The translations under genes were made by a program, and so were the position numbers. From Alphaproteobacteria bacterium (lineage in GTDB: Bacteria; Pseudomonadota; Alphaproteobacteria; Caulobacterales; Maricaulaceae), in the NCBI GenBank assembly GCA_018222865.1, contig JAAEZM010000018.1, positions 1 to 33,671 on the forward strand: 33,671 bases of DNA, given 5' to 3'. The notes under the pieces were generated by a model, which saw only the letters and a program-made list of their open reading frames with translations, made no database searches and was not told the DNA's origin. The stretch's first letter is position 1, and each line of letters begins with the position of its first letter. Of the stretch, positions 1 through 8,576 are shown one piece after another.

Positions 1-95
1 CGGTACGATGCGCCCTGCTCTGGACCGATGCAGCCCGCCTCATGGAGCTGCCGCCAGACCTGTTAGATGACGTGCTGCAGCGCACCCGATCTTGA
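1..95 (+). CDS. addA: C-terminal end of double-strand break repair helicase AddA (partial)
   Basis: An open frame entering from the left edge reads about 30 residues and stops at TGA 93-95. The readable tail contains LLWTDAARLMELPPDLLD, which resembles the end of AddA-type helicase/exonucleases, where a tryptophan-containing strand precedes a short acidic tail. AddA, with AddB, resects double-strand breaks for RecA-dependent repair. In many alphaproteobacteria addA lies directly upstream of trxA on the same strand, as here (81 nt gap). Only the tail is visible, so the call rests on this short match plus gene order. Confidence 0.6.
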   Translation, partial: VRCALLWTDAARLMELPPDLLDDVLQRTRS

Positions 96-176
96 CGAAC
101 TCCCCCCCGGTCCTTACCTCGGGGCGCATCAGTAGCGTCCGCCTGTTGGACGCGTCCCGAACAAAGGAGTAGCTCC

Positions 177-500
177 ATGGCGACCAAAGCGGTCAGCGAT
201 GATTCCTTCGAAGCCGAGGTTCTCGAAGCCAACGGTCCAGTTCTGGTGGATTTCTGGGCGGAATGGTGTGGTCCGTGTAAGCAGATCTCTCCGGCTCTGG
301 AAGAAATTTCCGCCGAAATGGACGGCAAGATCACCGTCGCCAAGGTGAATATCGACGATCACCCGATGACGCCGGGCAAGTATGGCGTACGCGGTATCCC
401 GACCTTGATGATCTTCAAAGACGGCCAGGTGGCCTCTACCAAGATCGGTGCGATGGCTAAGGGCAAGATCACTGAGTGGATCAACGAGACGCTCGACTAA
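177..500 (+). CDS. trxA: Thioredoxin 1
   Basis: Small cytoplasmic disulfide reductase that passes electrons from thioredoxin reductase to targets such as ribonucleotide reductase. The 107-residue length is normal for a single thioredoxin fold. The active site WCGPC is at residues 30-34 (cysteines 31 and 34), preceded by the usual VDFWAEW strand. The cis-proline loop GIPT is at 73-76, and the buried Asp is D25. ATG 177 is preceded by AAAGGAG at 163-169. A perfect 6-bp inverted repeat (GCGTCC at 135-140, GGACGC at 148-153) lies just upstream and could be a leader hairpin or operator. The gene follows addA and ends in a strong hairpin. Confidence 0.97.
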   Translation: MATKAVSDDSFEAEVLEANGPVLVDFWAEWCGPCKQISPALEEISAEMDGKITVAKVNIDDHPMTPGKYGVRGIPTLMIFKDGQVASTKIGAMAKGKITEWINETLD

Positions 501-521
501 GCCTTTCGCGCATACGAAAAG

Positions 522-551
522 AAAAAGGGCCCCGCTTGCGAGGCCCTTTTT
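522..551. terminator. Bidirectional Rho-independent terminator between trxA and the S41 peptidase gene
   Basis: AAAAAGGGCC at 522-531 pairs perfectly with GGCCCTTTTT at 542-551 around a 10-nt loop. The A-run on one side and T-run on the other let it act on both strands. It lies in the 70-nt gap between two convergent genes. Confidence 0.9.
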
Positions 552-570
552 GTTGCCAGCACCGCCCACT

Positions 571-1566
571 CTATTGCTCGAGGGCGTAGTCCAGGGCGTC
601 AGCTGAATTGATGGCGATGTCAGGTGTCACGCCGTGACCCTCGATCCGCCCATTGGCCATGGAATAATAATCCGCAATCGGCAGAGCCAGGTGAAAGCCG
701 CCTGGAATGTCGAAAATCGTCTGTGACAGCATATGCCCCTGTGTGGCTTCGCCTATGATTGTGACGCGGCCAGAGGCGTCTAGCGCGTCAGCCGCCATCT
801 CCGCCGCACTGAATGTCTGGCTGTCGATCAGAACATAGACCGGGCCGTCAAAATGATCTTCGGTCTCCGGCTGAAACCGGACCCGCGTAATCATTTCGCT
901 TTGCGCGGATGCCCAGAAGTCGATGACCGACCAACCGGTCCAGGGCTCGACGGTTTCGAGATCAGCCTGGATCGGCGCACGGTCATAGGCCGCATTCCAG
1001 GGCTGGGAGATGAAGGCGCCAGCATCAAAGGGCTGATTAATGACATGCTCGACCAGGGGTTTGACGGCGAAGGCGCCGCCGCTATTTCCGCGAAGGTCGA
1101 TGATCAACTTGTCGGCACCGCGTTCGGCAATCGAGCTGTAGGCTGCTTCGATCTCCTCAATCGTGTCCAGCCCCATCATCGTATTGACGTCGAGGATGGC
1201 GGTGTCGCCCTGCCAGCTCAGAACCGCGCCGCCGCCGCCGATACGCATGGAGTCAAAATGAGCCGCCATCTCGGCGACCGGCGCTTGAGCGATATTCAAG
1301 GAGACGTGGGAGAAGGGGCCGTCTTCCCAGAGCGCATTAAAACCCGTCCGAAACTCCTCTGAGGTGTCGGCGGTCTCGCCGAGCTCACGAAGTCCCGCCT
1401 CAATGGCTTGGTAGGCCGGCAATTCCAGCTCTTCAGGATTATAGTGATAGGTCCGCATCGTGGTGTTGATCGCTTCAGCGGTGGCTGTGAAATCAACATC
1501 AGTTTGAGCAAGGACGGGGGCGCTCATCAAAAGACTTGCGGTCAGGCAGGCAAAAACGGTTTTCAT
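571..1566 (-). CDS. Secreted S41-family peptidase (tricorn/IRBP-like type)
   Basis: Likely a periplasmic serine protease of family S41. Residues 1-20 form a signal peptide (charged start, hydrophobic core, cleavage after APVLA), which is why the ATG at 1566 is preferred over longer in-frame starts; GGAG lies about 10 nt upstream. The catalytic core shows IIDLRGNSGG at 155-164, the nucleophile motif TFSAAEM with S253, then IGEATQG with E273, and HGVTPDI near the end. The CtpA-type catalytic lysine after the serine is absent, with H278 in the GQG/GK region. H87 in FSHVSL could serve as in tricorn-type enzymes (Ser-His-Glu). There is no recognisable PDZ domain. The gene lies 85 nt downstream of folC on the same strand. 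The substrate is unknown. Confidence 0.88.
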   Translation of the reverse strand: MKTVFACLTASLLMSAPVLAQTDVDFTATAEAINTTMRTYHYNPEELELPAYQAIEAGLRELGETADTSEEFRTGFNALWEDGPFSHVSLNIAQAPVAEMAAHFDSMRIGGGGAVLSWQGDTAILDVNTMMGLDTIEEIEAAYSSIAERGADKLIIDLRGNSGGAFAVKPLVEHVINQPFDAGAFISQPWNAAYDRAPIQADLETVEPWTGWSVIDFWASAQSEMITRVRFQPETEDHFDGPVYVLIDSQTFSAAEMAADALDASGRVTIIGEATQGHMLSQTIFDIPGGFHLALPIADYYSMANGRIEGHGVTPDIAINSADALDYALEQ

Positions 1567-1651
1567 CGGGGCAATCTCCAGCATCAAGCGCATTGCTTTG
1601 CTGATAAGATGCCTTGGCCTGACGATTTGGATGCAGTTCGGCCTGCCGGCG

Positions 1652-3010
1652 TCAGCCCGGTGTTTTGTGCGGCGGCGTATTGCCCAGGGCCAGGGCTTCT
1701 CCTGCCAGATAAAGCGATCCGCCAATAAGGATGCGGGCCGCCGGGTGGTCATGAGTCGCCTTCTTCACAGCCTGTATAAGGCCACCCGCCGTCTCGGCTT
1801 TGATGTGGTGGCGTTTGCACATATCGACGATCTCTTTGACCGGTACAGACGGGTTGCGGCCTGTGTGAAACTCCACAGCGATCAGCTTGCACGCCAGACC
1901 CTCGAACTGCCCAAGCCAGGCATCAATATCCTTGTTGGGAGAGAAGCCGGCAATGATCACCAGCGGGCGTACTTCGCGCTCATCCATATCTGCAAAGGCA
2001 TGGGCCAGAGCGATGGCGGCGGCTTCATTATGTCCGCCATCCAACCAGAGTTCCGCATGGGATTTCCTGGCGATCTCGCCGAGCGGCCCCCCTGAAATCG
2101 TGTGCAGCCGACCCGGCCAGCGCGCTTTTTCAATGCCTCTGGCCACCGCCTCTTCCGGCCAGTCCAGACAGGCGGCACAAGCTGCTGCTGCGCCAGCATT
2201 TATGTATTGATGCGGTCCCAAAAGCCCGGGAGATGGCAAGTCCCAGACCCGGTTCTCGTCTTCATAGACCAGACGCCCATGCTGGGGGTAGGCGCGATAA
2301 TCCTCTCCCCAGACCAGGATCGGTCCGGCACCCGCGCGCCCGGCATGCTTGCGCAGCGCGGCTTCTGCGGCCGGGTCCTGCTGAGAGACAATCATCGGCA
2401 CGCCTGATTTGGCGATGCCCGCTTTTTCCCGCGCGATGAGTTCAATCTCGCGGCCCAGGAATTCCTGGTGGTCCATGCTGACCGGCGTCACGACGGTCAA
2501 TTCCGGCTTGGTGATCACATTGGTAGCGTCAAAGCGTCCGCCCAGCCCGACCTCAAGGATAAGGCGGTCCGCCGGATGTTCGGAGAAAAGAAGCAGGGCC
2601 GCTGCGGTGGTGATCTCAAAAAACGTAATCGGTTCGCCAAAATTGGCGGCTTCACAGCGTGCAAAGGCCTCGATGAGGAGTTCGTCCTGGACCGGCTTGC
2701 TGTCGAGCAATATGCGCTCATTAAAGTCCACAAGATGCGGCGAGGTGTAAATGTGGACACGCTCGCCCTTGGCGCGGGCCATCTCCGCCAGAAACGCACA
2801 GGTCGACCCTTTTCCATTCGTGCCAGCGACATGAATGGTCGGCGGGAGTTGATCCTGCGGATTGCCCAGGGCGGTCAGCAGGCGCTCAAGGCGCTCCAGC
2901 GAGAGGTCAATCTTTTTCGGGTGCAGGCGTGCAAGGCGCTCGAGCGCGTCATCAATGGCTTGACGCCGCGTGCTAATGGGAGCCCCCGTCCGCATTATCA
3001 TCACTGACAT
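1652..3010 (-). CDS. folC: Bifunctional folylpolyglutamate synthase / dihydrofolate synthase
   Basis: Cytoplasmic Mur-ligase-like enzyme that adds glutamate to dihydropteroate and to reduced folates using ATP. The ATP loop GTNGKGS is at about residues 63-69, followed by the family motif [13 protein letters not shown]. The Mur-ligase middle-domain motifs [15 protein letters not shown] and ending [12 protein letters not shown] are also clear. At about 450 residues the length is normal. The start is uncertain: ATGs at 3010, 3001 and 2995 all lie inside the 3' end of accD and none has a strong Shine-Dalgarno, so translation is probably coupled to accD. The accD-folC pairing is standard in alphaproteobacteria. 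Confidence 0.95.
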   Translation of the reverse strand: MSVMIMRTGAPISTRRQAIDDALERLARLHPKKIDLSLERLERLLTALGNPQDQLPPTIHVAGTNGKGSTCAFLAEMARAKGERVHIYTSPHLVDFNERILLDSKPVQDELLIEAFARCEAANFGEPITFFEITTAAALLLFSEHPADRLILEVGLGGRFDATNVITKPELTVVTPVSMDHQEFLGREIELIAREKAGIAKSGVPMIVSQQDPAAEAALRKHAGRAGAGPILVWGEDYRAYPQHGRLVYEDENRVWDLPSPGLLGPHQYINAGAAAACAACLDWPEEAVARGIEKARWPGRLHTISGGPLGEIARKSHAELWLDGGHNEAAAIALAHAFADMDEREVRPLVIIAGFSPNKDIDAWLGQFEGLACKLIAVEFHTGRNPSVPVKEIVDMCKRHHIKAETAGGLIQAVKKATHDHPAARILIGGSLYLAGEALALGNTPPHKTPG

Positions 3011-3917
3011 GATCAACCGGCGGCGGCGAAATCGCAGCCGGAGCTCCACCACTCGGTCGTTTCAGCATCACGCGAAGCATGCGTGCAAGAGTAGCCGGAA
3101 TATCGCGGCGATGCACGACCTTATCGACCATTCCCTTTTCCAGCAGGAATTCAGAACGCTGGAAGCCTTCTGGAAGCTTTTCGCGAATGGTCTGTTCAAT
3201 CACGCGCGCGCCAGCAAATCCGATTAGCGCGCCCGGTTCAGCCAGATGCACATCACCGAGCATGGCGTAAGACGCGGTGACGCCGCCTGTGGTCGGATCG
3301 GTCAGGACGACAATATAGGGAAGGCCTGCCTCTTTGAGCATTTCAACCGCGATCGTGGTGCGCGGCATCTGCATCAGCGACAGAGCGCCTTCCTGCATGC
3401 GCGCGCCACCTGCCGCGGTAAAGACCACCAGCGGTGCGCGCCGCTCCAAAGCGGCCTCTGAGGCGCGGATGAAGGCCTCGCCTGCGGCGGTGCCGAGCGA
3501 GCCGCCCATGAAGGCAAAGTTCTGAACGAGAACCACGGTCTCAACGCCGCCGATCTCGCCGACGCCGATGGCCATGGCATCATCACGGCCGGTTTTCTTC
3601 CGGGCCGCAGAGAGGCGCGATGTGTAGGGCTTGTCGTCGCGGAATTTCAGCGGATCCTTTGGAACTTCCGGCGTGTCGAGCTCGGTGAACTTGCCGTCGA
3701 AAGTAAACTGGAAGCGCCAGGCCGGACCAATCCGCATATGGTGGTCAGCCGGGGTTACGAACCAGCCGGCTTCCAGATCCTTGTGGAAGACCATCTCGCC
3801 GGAGACCGGGCATTTCACCCAGAGATTATCGGGCGTATCCCGCTTGGAGAAGATTTTGGACATCCCCGGCGGGGTAAGCTTCGACAACCAATTCATTTCC
3901 GCGTCCCGATCTTTCAT
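2973..3917 (-). CDS. accD: Acetyl-CoA carboxylase carboxyltransferase subunit beta
   Basis: Beta subunit of the carboxyltransferase that makes malonyl-CoA, the first step of fatty-acid synthesis; it pairs with AccA. The 314-residue protein has the crotonase-like core with [16 protein letters not shown] and [16 protein letters not shown], which bind CoA and form the oxyanion hole. The N-terminal zinc ribbon normally has two Cys-x2-Cys pairs. Here the first pair reads CPVSG (C36 only) and the second reads VTPADHH, so three of four zinc ligands are missing. I recall the same loss in other alphaproteobacterial AccD proteins. The gene begins 11 nt after trpA and overlaps folC. Confidence 0.96.
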   Translation of the reverse strand: MKDRDAEMNWLSKLTPPGMSKIFSKRDTPDNLWVKCPVSGEMVFHKDLEAGWFVTPADHHMRIGPAWRFQFTFDGKFTELDTPEVPKDPLKFRDDKPYTSRLSAARKKTGRDDAMAIGVGEIGGVETVVLVQNFAFMGGSLGTAAGEAFIRASEAALERRAPLVVFTAAGGARMQEGALSLMQMPRTTIAVEMLKEAGLPYIVVLTDPTTGGVTASYAMLGDVHLAEPGALIGFAGARVIEQTIREKLPEGFQRSEFLLEKGMVDKVVHRRDIPATLARMLRVMLKRPSGGAPAAISPPPVDHVSDDNADGGSH

Positions 3918-3928
3918 CGGCTCTTATC

Positions 3929-4717
3929 TCACCGTTTCGCGCCGTGCGCTGCTGCGGACAGGGTCTGAACCAGTTCCACTGCCGCGGCAACACCGCCTTC
4001 ATGCATGGCGTCCACGATAGCAGATCCAACCACCACCGCATCGGCACGCTCGGCAATCGCCTTTGCCTGTTCTGGGGTGCGAACGCCAAACCCGACGGCG
4101 ACCGGAAGGCCGCTGGCGGATTTGACCCGGTCGACCGCATCGCCAACCTCGGTCGCGACGCCGCTCGCAGCGCCGGTCACACCCGTTGTAGATACGTAAT
4201 AAACGAAGCCGGATGTGTTTTCGACCACTGTTGCCAGTCGCTTATCGTCTGTTGTCGGTGTGGCGAGACGGATCAGAGCAATGCCATGGGCATCGAGCGC
4301 TGTGCGCAGCTCTTCATCTTCCTCCGGCGGGATGTCGACGCAGATAAGACCATCAACCCCGGCCTTTTCTGCGCGGCGGGCGAAATTCTCAAACCCCATA
4401 TGATGGATCGGGTTGGCATAACCCATCAGGACAATCGGTGTTTCCTGATTATGCTCGCGGAATGTAGCGGCCTGGTCAAAAACGCCTTTCAGCGTCATGC
4501 CGGCCTCCAGCGCCCGCAGTGCCGAAGCCTGGATGGAGGCACCATCGGCCATCGGGTCGGTAAACGGCATGCCCAGCTCGATGACATCGGCGCCAGCATC
4601 CGGCAGAGCATTGAGCAGGCCCTGGCTGTCGCCATCGCCAGCCATCATATAGGCGACAAAACCCGGGCGGCCGTAGGCGTCGAGCTCGTTGAAGCGGGTG
4701 GTGAGACGGTTGGTCAT
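3929..4717 (-). CDS. trpA: Tryptophan synthase alpha chain
   Basis: Cleaves indole-3-glycerol phosphate to indole and glyceraldehyde-3-phosphate; indole is channelled to TrpB. The TIM barrel carries the catalytic glutamate in VIELGMPFTDP (E47) and the aspartate in MADGASIQ (D58), plus the phosphate-binding VGFGVRTPEQ. ATG 4717 is chosen because it starts the usual MTNR N-terminus and overlaps the upstream lipoprotein stop as ATGA (4714-4717); a longer frame from 4732 has no support. Length is 262 residues, typical. Unusually, trpB is not the immediate upstream neighbour, because a lipoprotein gene lies between them. Confidence 0.96.
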   Translation of the reverse strand: MTNRLTTRFNELDAYGRPGFVAYMMAGDGDSQGLLNALPDAGADVIELGMPFTDPMADGASIQASALRALEAGMTLKGVFDQAATFREHNQETPIVLMGYANPIHHMGFENFARRAEKAGVDGLICVDIPPEEDEELRTALDAHGIALIRLATPTTDDKRLATVVENTSGFVYYVSTTGVTGAASGVATEVGDAVDRVKSASGLPVAVGFGVRTPEQAKAIAERADAVVVGSAIVDAMHEGGVAAAVELVQTLSAAAHGAKR

Positions 4718-5142
4718 GAACTTGGTCCGCAATTGTCAGAGCCGATGCAGCCGAGGGCAAAGAAGCCCATCAGCGACATGTACAAAACCGTAGCGGCTGC
4801 GCCTTGAACGGTGTTTTGGACGGAAGCGTGTTCTTCGTAAACCTGTAGCTCACGGACTTCCGAAAGGGCGAAGCATTCATCGCGTTGCACGTTGTCGTCT
4901 GTAGCCATTGATCGGTCATAGACGAACCCGCACACGGTGTGCCGCTGGCGTTGAACATCTCTGATCATGACCATCTCGGTGTTGCGCAGAGTTAGACGCA
5001 TGCTTCCCGAGTTGTCATTCGCAGCTTCGATGGCGCGATCTACAGATTGCTCATTGTTTTGGTAGTCGACAGCGGCGCGCCGAGTCGTGCAGCCAGCAAC
5101 TAGAAGGGCCGTGACGATAAGCAAGGCAAAGAGGGGTTTCAC
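4714..5142 (-). CDS. Predicted lipoprotein encoded between trpB and trpA
   Basis: A 142-residue protein from a GTG start at 5142. The start is chosen because GTGA overlaps the trpB stop and GGGAG lies about 7 nt upstream; its own stop overlaps the trpA start as ATGA. Residues 4-17 are a lipoprotein signal with lipobox LVAGC, the acylated cysteine being C18. After a polar linker, residues about 47-107 look beta-rich with three short basic/acidic strands and cysteines C71 and C90. Residues 114-131 form a second hydrophobic segment ahead of a tail with C132 and C138. I do not recognise a family with confidence; the middle loosely resembles small all-beta lipoprotein domains. By eye GC is lower than in trpA and trpB, suggesting later insertion. 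No role in tryptophan synthesis is implied by the sequence. Confidence 0.85.
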   Translation of the reverse strand: MKPLFALLIVTALLVAGCTTRRAAVDYQNNEQSVDRAIEAANDNSGSMRLTLRNTEMVMIRDVQRQRHTVCGFVYDRSMATDDNVQRDECFALSEVRELQVYEEHASVQNTVQGAAATVLYMSLMGFFALGCIGSDNCGPSS

Positions 5143-6371
5143 AATTTCACTCCCAGCATTTCCGCTACCTGGGGCACATCCTTGTCGCCGCGGCCGCACA
5201 TATTCATCAGGATAACCCCCTCCGGTCCGAGCTCTTTTGCCAGATCACGGACGCGGGCGAGGGCGTGGGCCGGTTCGAGCGCCGGGATAATGCCTTCCAG
5301 CTTTGTGCATAGCTGGAACATTTCCATCGCTTCTTCGTCCGTCGCGGAGACGTATTCGGCGCGCTTGGCGTCGTGCAGGAAGGCGTGTTCCGGGCCGATG
5401 CCGGGATAGTCCAGCCCCGCGGAGATGGAGTGGGCGTCGATGATCTGCCCGTCCTTATCCTGCAGTAGATAGGTCTTATTGCCGTGCAAAATGCCCGGCT
5501 CGCCGCCTTTCAGCGAGGCGGCATGCTTACCGGTCTCGATGCCATGGCCGGCCGCTTCGACACCGATCAGGCGGACATCCTCATCCTCGATGAAAGGATG
5601 GAAAAGCCCCATCGCGTTTGATCCGCCGCCGATACAGGCCACTGCGGCATCGGGCAGGCGACCCAGGCGTTCCAGCATTTGCGCGCGGGCTTCGCGGCCG
5701 ATGATGGACTGGAAATCGCGGACCATGGCCGGATAAGGATGCGGGCCGGCAACCGTTCCAATGACGTAGAATGTGTCCTTCACATTGGTCACCCAGTCGC
5801 GAAGGGCTTCATTCATCGCGTCTTTCAAAGTGCCCGTACCGGAGGTGACCGGGACGACTTCCGCGCCCAGAAGCTTCATCCGGAAGACATTCGGCGCCTG
5901 GCGCTCGACATCCGTGGCGCCCATGAACACCGTGCAGGGAATGCCGAAGCGCGCGGCGACTGTCGCCGTGGCCACACCATGCTGGCCGGCCCCGGTCTCG
6001 GCGATGATGCGGGTCTTGCCCATGCGCTTGGCCAATAGCACCTGACCGAGGCAATTATTGATCTTGTGGCTGCCGGTATGGTTCAGCTCGTCTCGTTTGA
6101 ACCAGATCTTGGCGCCGCCGAAATTTTCCGTCAGGCGTTCAGCGAAATAGATCGGGCTGGGCTTGCCGACATAATCGCGCAGAAACTCGTCCATCTCACG
6201 CTGGTATTCCACATCGCGCTTGGCGTTTTCATAAGCCTCTTCGAGCTCAAGAATATTGGGCATCAAGGTCTCGGCGACAAAACGGCCACCATAATCGCCA
6301 AAACGTCCGCGCTGATCAGGCCAGGCGGAAAGCGCATTCGGTCGGGTGTCGACGGAAGCTGTATCGCTCAT
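5139..6371 (-). CDS. trpB: Tryptophan synthase beta chain
   Basis: PLP enzyme condensing indole with serine to give tryptophan. The cofactor lysine lies in [10 protein letters not shown] (K103), and the substrate loop [10 protein letters not shown] and phosphate-binding GGGSNAMG follow. The N-terminus [17 protein letters not shown] is that of the standard TrpB1 class that partners TrpA. Length 410 is typical. AGGAGAAAGCC precedes ATG 6371. It is 26 nt downstream of trpF and overlaps the lipoprotein gene by 4 nt (GTGA). Confidence 0.98.
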   Translation of the reverse strand: MSDTASVDTRPNALSAWPDQRGRFGDYGGRFVAETLMPNILELEEAYENAKRDVEYQREMDEFLRDYVGKPSPIYFAERLTENFGGAKIWFKRDELNHTGSHKINNCLGQVLLAKRMGKTRIIAETGAGQHGVATATVAARFGIPCTVFMGATDVERQAPNVFRMKLLGAEVVPVTSGTGTLKDAMNEALRDWVTNVKDTFYVIGTVAGPHPYPAMVRDFQSIIGREARAQMLERLGRLPDAAVACIGGGSNAMGLFHPFIEDEDVRLIGVEAAGHGIETGKHAASLKGGEPGILHGNKTYLLQDKDGQIIDAHSISAGLDYPGIGPEHAFLHDAKRAEYVSATDEEAMEMFQLCTKLEGIIPALEPAHALARVRDLAKELGPEGVILMNMCGRGDKDVPQVAEMLGVKL

Positions 6372-6397
6372 GGCTTTCTCCTGTTTTCGTGTCCGGA

Positions 6398-7042
6398 TCA
6401 GTCCGGGTTTTTGAGCGCCTCGGCAAAGGCGCGAATTAAAGAAGCGTCCTTGATGCCCGGCGCGCTTTCAATGCCTGAAGAGACATCGACAGCCTGGGCT
6501 CCGGCAGCCTGGACAGCGGCCAAGACATTGGTCGGGGTAAGGCCTCCCGACAAGAGCCAGGGTGAGGAAAGTCTCAGCTTTTTCAGTATTGAATAGTCAT
6601 ATCCATGCCCCCAGCCGCCGGGCCGGTCCGCATCCTTGGGCGGTTTGGCATCAAAGAGCAGCATGTCGGCAATACGGTCGAACTCCTCGGCGGCTTTAAG
6701 GTCAGCTTCTTCAGCAACCGGCAAGGCCTTGATAATGCCGCGCTTTGCGTATTGTCGCGTGGCGATCACACGCTGAGGTGTCTCCTGGCCATGCAGCTGG
6801 ATCCAGTCCGGTGCCATGGCGTCGCGGATCTGGGCCAAAAGATCATCATCCGGATTGACCACAACAGCGACGCTTTCGCTTGGCGGCGCCAGATGGGCCA
6901 ATTCCCCGGCCAGAACCGGATCGACATGGCGCGGGCTTTTGGGAAAAATCACATAGCCGGTGTATCTGGCGCCGGCCGCATTCGCCGCCGCAACGTCCTG
7001 ACCGGTTTTCAGGCCGCAGAATTTGATATCGATGCCGGACAT
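6398..7042 (-). CDS. trpF: Phosphoribosylanthranilate isomerase
   Basis: Performs the Amadori rearrangement of phosphoribosylanthranilate in tryptophan synthesis. The 214-residue TIM barrel begins IKFCGLKT with the catalytic cysteine C9. The catalytic aspartate is in LLFDAKPP (D131), and the phosphate site is in [11 protein letters not shown] and [12 protein letters not shown] 7042 gives the family-typical N-terminus; ATG 7054 (four residues longer) is equally possible. The frame stays open much further upstream but that part shows no TrpF features. It heads the trpF-trpB-lipoprotein-trpA-accD-folC run. Confidence 0.95.
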   Translation of the reverse strand: MSGIDIKFCGLKTGQDVAAANAAGARYTGYVIFPKSPRHVDPVLAGELAHLAPPSESVAVVVNPDDDLLAQIRDAMAPDWIQLHGQETPQRVIATRQYAKRGIIKALPVAEEADLKAAEEFDRIADMLLFDAKPPKDADRPGGWGHGYDYSILKKLRLSSPWLLSGGLTPTNVLAAVQAAGAQAVDVSSGIESAPGIKDASLIRAFAEALKNPD

Positions 7043-7289
7043 CGCATTTCTCATAATTGGCGAAAACGCCCCGTCGCGCCTTCTACTATGACTACTACTA
7101 TGTGCGCCAATGGCGGCAAGCGATTGTAACGGTCCACGCTGAGAAAGAGCGCGGGCAGTGTAGGCCGGCGGCAGGGCAGTGGGGATATCCTCGCCCTTGA
7201 TGGACGAGGCGGTGCGAAGCAGCTGGTAGAGAGTCTTTAGCGGTCTCACCTTCCGACTCGGGCGGACTGTCTGCATCAAATTTGAGGGC
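7043..7289. other. Intergenic region upstream of trpF
   Basis: About 247 nt between the LysR stop and trpF. The trpF frame is open through it back to an ATG at 7276, but the translation is rich in Ser, Arg and Pro and resembles nothing I know. There is a short direct repeat CTACTATG-ACT-ACTACTATG near 7082-7102. I see no leader peptide with tandem Trp codons and no clear terminator, so classic trp attenuation is not supported. The trpF promoter must lie here or further upstream, but I could not place it. Confidence 0.5.
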
Positions 7290-8219
7290 CTATCCCCCCG
7301 CATCCGGAAAGGCAGGCTCAGGGCGGTTGAGGCAGAAGGCCATGGGCTGGAACAGCATCCAGCTGATGAAGGCCTTGATCTTGGGTTCCTGGGCCCGGGC
7401 CGGATCGAAGACCATGTAGTGGGCGTGGGTGTGCGGGCTCTCATGGTCGAAGGGCTGTATCAGCGCGCCTGATGCGATCTGTTCGGCAAAATAGATGGGG
7501 GTCACCATGGCTGCGGCATCGCCGGCGGCAATCGCGGCGGAGACTTCCATGGTCTGGGTCTCCAATTCCAGATGCGCGCGCTCGGGCAAGAGGTCCGGAT
7601 CGACATCTTGCTCACTGAACCATGCCCGCCACCATGAGATGGGTCCGAAAAGGCGGAGTTTGAGCATGTCTTCGGGCGTTTCAAAGGGACCATGCCTGGC
7701 CAGGGCGGCTGCGGGAATAAGCGGCGCGGTCGTGTCTTCAAACAGACGGCGCGCCTCCAGCCCGTCCCAATCGCCATAGCCAATGCGCAGTGCGATATCC
7801 GCCTCGCCAGCCTTGATATCGACAATGCGCTCGCGGCTATCAATGCGGACCGCCAGATCCGGATTGGCCATTTGGAAGGAGCCGATCCGCGGCACCAGCC
7901 AGTTCGAACAGAAAGTCGGCATGGAGGTGATGGTGAGGATATTGTCCTCCTCCTCTTCCACGCTTTGATAAGTGCGCTCGAGCAGGCGGAAGGCCTCCGA
8001 TGTGCCCTCGGCCAGCTTGGCGCCACGCTGGGTGAGTTCGACATGGCGCGGCTTGCGCTCAAACAGTGCAAAGCCCAGCCGGTCTTCCAGGATCTTGATC
8101 TGATAGCTCACCGCCGCCTGCGTCATACCCAGCGTCTCGCCGGTACGGGTAAAGTTTCCAAGTCGTGCTGCCGTTTCGAAAACCCGGATCGCGTGGATGG
8201 GCGGAAGTCGATAATCCAT
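7290..8219 (-). CDS. LysR-family transcriptional regulator, GcvA-like
   Basis: DNA-binding regulator of 309 residues. An N-terminal winged helix-turn-helix spans about residues 6-64 ([20 protein letters not shown], then [14 protein letters not shown]). A periplasmic-binding-protein-like effector domain follows from about residue 92. The start [14 protein letters not shown] and [13 protein letters not shown] are typical of the GcvA/AmpR branch. It is divergent from a 49-aa ORF, the usual arrangement for a LysR protein and its target. It lies upstream of trpF on the same strand, but nothing shown ties it to tryptophan genes. The effector is unknown. Confidence 0.93.
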   Translation of the reverse strand: MDYRLPPIHAIRVFETAARLGNFTRTGETLGMTQAAVSYQIKILEDRLGFALFERKPRHVELTQRGAKLAEGTSEAFRLLERTYQSVEEEEDNILTITSMPTFCSNWLVPRIGSFQMANPDLAVRIDSRERIVDIKAGEADIALRIGYGDWDGLEARRLFEDTTAPLIPAAALARHGPFETPEDMLKLRLFGPISWWRAWFSEQDVDPDLLPERAHLELETQTMEVSAAIAAGDAAAMVTPIYFAEQIASGALIQPFDHESPHTHAHYMVFDPARAQEPKIKAFISWMLFQPMAFCLNRPEPAFPDAGG

Positions 8220-8310
8220 AAAAATACCTTATGCCAGACCCTTGAGGTTTAGTTGGATTCACAAGCCAGTCAAGGCGTAAGCATAGCTCATACAAATGAC
8301 GGAGAGCGAA
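8220..8310. promoter_or_regulatory. Divergent control region between the LysR gene and the small ORF
   Basis: This 91-nt gap holds a perfect 6-bp inverted repeat (CCTTGA at 8240-8245, TCAAGG at 8270-8275) and an outer imperfect one (TTATGCC at 8229-8235, GGCGTAA at 8274-8280). LysR proteins normally bind interrupted dyads in such divergent regions. No -10/-35 pair was convincing. Assignment as the LysR site is inference from position. Confidence 0.4.
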
Positions 8311-8460
8311 ATGGCTTATGACTGGAGATATGATACGAATGCCCCGCTAAACGCGAGACTGCGTCCGCACCGCGTGGGCTGGCTGAGCCGCTGGCTCGAT
8401 TTCATCAATGAGATGCTGGGCTTTGCAAAGAAGTCAGGCGATTATCATCGCAAGGCCTGA
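8311..8460 (+). CDS. Small unrecognised 49-residue protein
   Basis: ATG 8311 follows ACGGAGAGCGAA, a good Shine-Dalgarno with about 6 nt spacing, and the frame runs to TGA 8458-8460. The product is basic and Trp/Tyr-rich at the front (MAYDWRYD). A short amphipathic stretch VGWLSRWLDFINEMLGFAKK at about residues 22-41 could lie on a membrane or bind a partner. There is no signal peptide and no cysteine. I do not recognise the family; the length and Arg/Trp content are vaguely like DUF1127 small proteins, but the signature is absent. It is divergent from the LysR gene and may be its target. A palindromic repeat follows. Confidence 0.65.
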   Translation: MAYDWRYDTNAPLNARLRPHRVGWLSRWLDFINEMLGFAKKSGDYHRKA

Positions 8461-8482
8461 GGCGTGTCTTGGGTGTTTGCGT

Positions 8483-8556
8483 CCTCCTCACCCCTACCGC
8501 TTCACTTCAGGACCTCTCCCCCCAAGGGAGAGGGCTATGGAGGGGGTGAGGGGGAG
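8483..8556. repeat. REP-like nested palindrome, possible bidirectional terminator
   Basis: The inner hairpin CCTCTCCC (8513-8520) pairs with GGGAGAGG (8526-8533) around CCCAA. An outer arm, CCTCACCCCT near 8486-8495, pairs imperfectly with AGGGGGTGAGG near 8541-8551. GC-rich elements with this CCTCTCCC...GGGAGAGG...GGGTGAGGG pattern are common intergenic repeats in proteobacterial genomes. It lies between two convergent genes (8460 and 8577), where it could stop transcription or stabilise mRNA ends. Confidence 0.7.
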
Positions 8557-8576
8557 GCAGAAAAACCGGTCTGGTC

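Noticed and set aside
1598-2095. Plus-strand frames spanning folC and the S41 gene start
   Set aside because: They are shadows of folC on the opposite strand, with no ribosome site or protein-family features.
3944-4807. A 287-codon plus-strand frame opposite trpA and the lipoprotein gene
   Set aside because: It lies antisense to trpA, which has all catalytic residues; the translation is rich in Cys/His/Arg, as expected for a shadow frame.
7043-7276. A 78-residue N-terminal extension of TrpF from an ATG at 7276
   Set aside because: The extension is Ser/Arg/Pro-rich without a known domain, whereas TrpF proteins begin at the IKFCGLK strand. ATG 7042 or 7054 fits the family length.
7055-7289. 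A trp attenuator or leader peptide upstream of trpF
   Set aside because: No short frame with tandem Trp codons and no terminator/antiterminator pair with a T-run was found.
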